Source: a marine actinobacterium PHSC20C1
Lineage (GTDB): Bacteria; Actinomycetota; Actinomycetes; Actinomycetales; Microbacteriaceae
Assembly (NCBI GenBank): GCA_000153145.1
Contig: CH672415.1
Coordinates: forward strand, 951,208 to 1,015,207
Length of the DNA: 64,000 nucleotides
Direction: 5' to 3'
Shown: piece after piece, positions 63,065 through 64,000 of the stretch
Numbering within the stretch: the stretch's first letter is position 1
Layout of the letters: every line of letters begins with the position of its first letter
Notes under the pieces: model-generated
Told to the model about the DNA's origin: nothing
What the model saw: the letters and a program-made list of their open reading frames with translations, nothing else
Databases searched by the model: none
Made by a program: the position numbers and the translations under genes

Positions 63065-64000
63065 ATGCCTGAGATTCACAATCCCGTCGTCATAATCGCC
63101 CCCGATTCGTTCAAGGGAAGCCTCAGTGCTCCGGATGCCGCAGCAGCGCTCGAACGCGGCGCTCGCGAGATGCTTCCCGATACCGCGACCGTGCTCACGT
63201 TTCCCATGGCTGACGGCGGAGAAGGCTCCCTCGACGCTATTCTCGCCGCCTGGCTTCAGCCAGCACTAACCATGCCAACCGTTGATGCTCTCGGACGCCA
63301 GCGGGAGGCCAGCTACGGCTTCGATCTCGAGGGCAATCGCGCCGTCATCGAATCCTCACAAGCAAACGGACTCCCCCACGTCAGCGACGTCGCCGCTGAC
63401 CCTCTCCGCGCCGACAGCTACGGTGTCGGCCTCATTGCGGCCAGAGTCATCGAACGGGGTGCTCGCGACGTGACGCTATTTCTCGGCGGCTCCGCCAGCA
63501 CAGACGGAGGCAGCGGCCTGCTGCGCGCGCTCGGCGCACGCTTTCTCGATGCCGAGGGCAATGAACTGGAACCCGGAGGTGGTTCACTCACCGAGCTCAA
63601 CACGATCGACCTCAGCGGGCTCATTGATGGCGCACTGGAGACGCAATGGCACATAGCGGTCGACGTGACGAACCCACTGACCGGGACTCTGGGCGCTGCC
63701 CACGTTTTTGCGCCACAAAAGGGCGCTACGGCATCCGATGTTGAGGTGTTGGATGCCGGCCTCACCCGCTTAGCGCACGTGCTCGCCGAGCACCCGCTGG
63801 TTGCCGACCGCAGCTTTTCCGCCGCGGGAATCGCTGCACTCCCCGGCATCGGGGCGGCCGGGGGAACAGCGGCGCCCCTCGTTGCGCTATTCTCGGCGGA
63901 GCTTGTGCGGGGAGCCCAACTCGTGGCTGACACCACTGGTCTCAGCGAGGTGATTGCCAGCGCCGATGTCATTATCAGCGGCGAAGGAAAGCTCGATGCC
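63065..64000 (+). CDS. Glycerate kinase, partial (runs off the window)
   Basis: The first 312 residues of a type I glycerate 2-kinase (GlxK/GarK family), open to the end of the window. Signatures are VIIAPDSFKGSLSAPDAAAA at the N-terminus, FPMADGGEGSLDAI, GGSASTDGGSGLLRALGA and NPLTGTLGAAHVFAPQKGA. It phosphorylates glycerate in the glyoxylate/serine-related pathways. The ATG at 63065 follows AGGG weakly. The missing C-terminus lies beyond 64000. Confidence 0.92.
   Translation, partial: MPEIHNPVVIIAPDSFKGSLSAPDAAAALERGAREMLPDTATVLTFPMADGGEGSLDAILAAWLQPALTMPTVDALGRQREASYGFDLEGNRAVIESSQANGLPHVSDVAADPLRADSYGVGLIAARVIERGARDVTLFLGGSASTDGGSGLLRALGARFLDAEGNELEPGGGSLTELNTIDLSGLIDGALETQWHIAVDVTNPLTGTLGAAHVFAPQKGATASDVEVLDAGLTRLAHVLAEHPLVADRSFSAAGIAALPGIGAAGGTAAPLVALFSAELVRGAQLVADTTGLSEVIASADVIISGEGKLDA

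Overview
The window looks like chromosome of a high-G+C actinobacterium, most likely a member of the Microbacteriaceae (a Salinibacterium/Rhodoglobus-like genus; the exact genus is a guess). Supporting evidence is the paired clpP1-clpP2 next to tig and clpX, a mycobacterial-type leucine catabolism cluster with branched-chain dehydrogenase genes, a group II truncated haemoglobin, DUF2510 proteins, YcnI/CopC copper proteins and sugar ABC operons without their own ATPase. No phage genes, transposase, integrase, rRNA or CRISPR array were seen.

Layout. 1-8.9 kb: a GntR regulator, then a minus-strand alpha-glucoside/xyloside operon (ROK repressor, two permeases, binding lipoprotein, GH15 and GH31 glycosidases) behind a strong promoter that overlaps a XylR/ROK-like operator. 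9-17 kb: the tig-clpP1-clpP2-clpX proteostasis cluster, interrupted twice by opposite-strand genes (a copper YcnI/CopC group, and a TPR protein plus nucleoside hydrolase). tRNA-Pro and tRNA-Gly follow. 17-32 kb: esterase, a 57-residue membrane protein, a 1282-residue membrane protein, a two-component system, dps, amidohydrolase, PaiB-like protein, Nei-type glycosylase, rpiB, pepN, mscS and a globin gene.

33-43.4 kb is the accessory region. It lies between the intact globin gene and the intact citE gene, whose 3' ends face each other. Inside it are two broken globin copies and two broken citE copies. They divide the region into what look like tandem cassettes, each bounded by globin on the left and/or citE on the right. 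Cargo: a MerR/thioredoxin-like/flavoprotein module, a TIR-like protein, a split membrane-anchored protein, and a convergent pair of unknown genes (a zinc-ribbon protein with a HEPN-like R-x4-H motif, and a PLD-like protein). I read this as a recombination-built hotspot that captures defence-like genes, and it is the most interesting part of the window.

43.4-56.4 kb: leucine/branched-chain catabolism. This comprises acyl-CoA carboxylase beta and alpha, acyl-CoA dehydrogenase, MaoC-type hydratase and CitE-type lyase, with a divergent TetR gene and twin operators, followed by a secreted protein, an amine oxidase, lspA and bkdABC. 56.4-64 kb: an internally deleted FAD-dehydrogenase relic, a DUF2510 membrane protein, a conserved hypothetical, tesB, the glycine betaine/proline transporter proVWX behind a perfect inverted repeat, and the start of a glycerate kinase gene that runs off the window.
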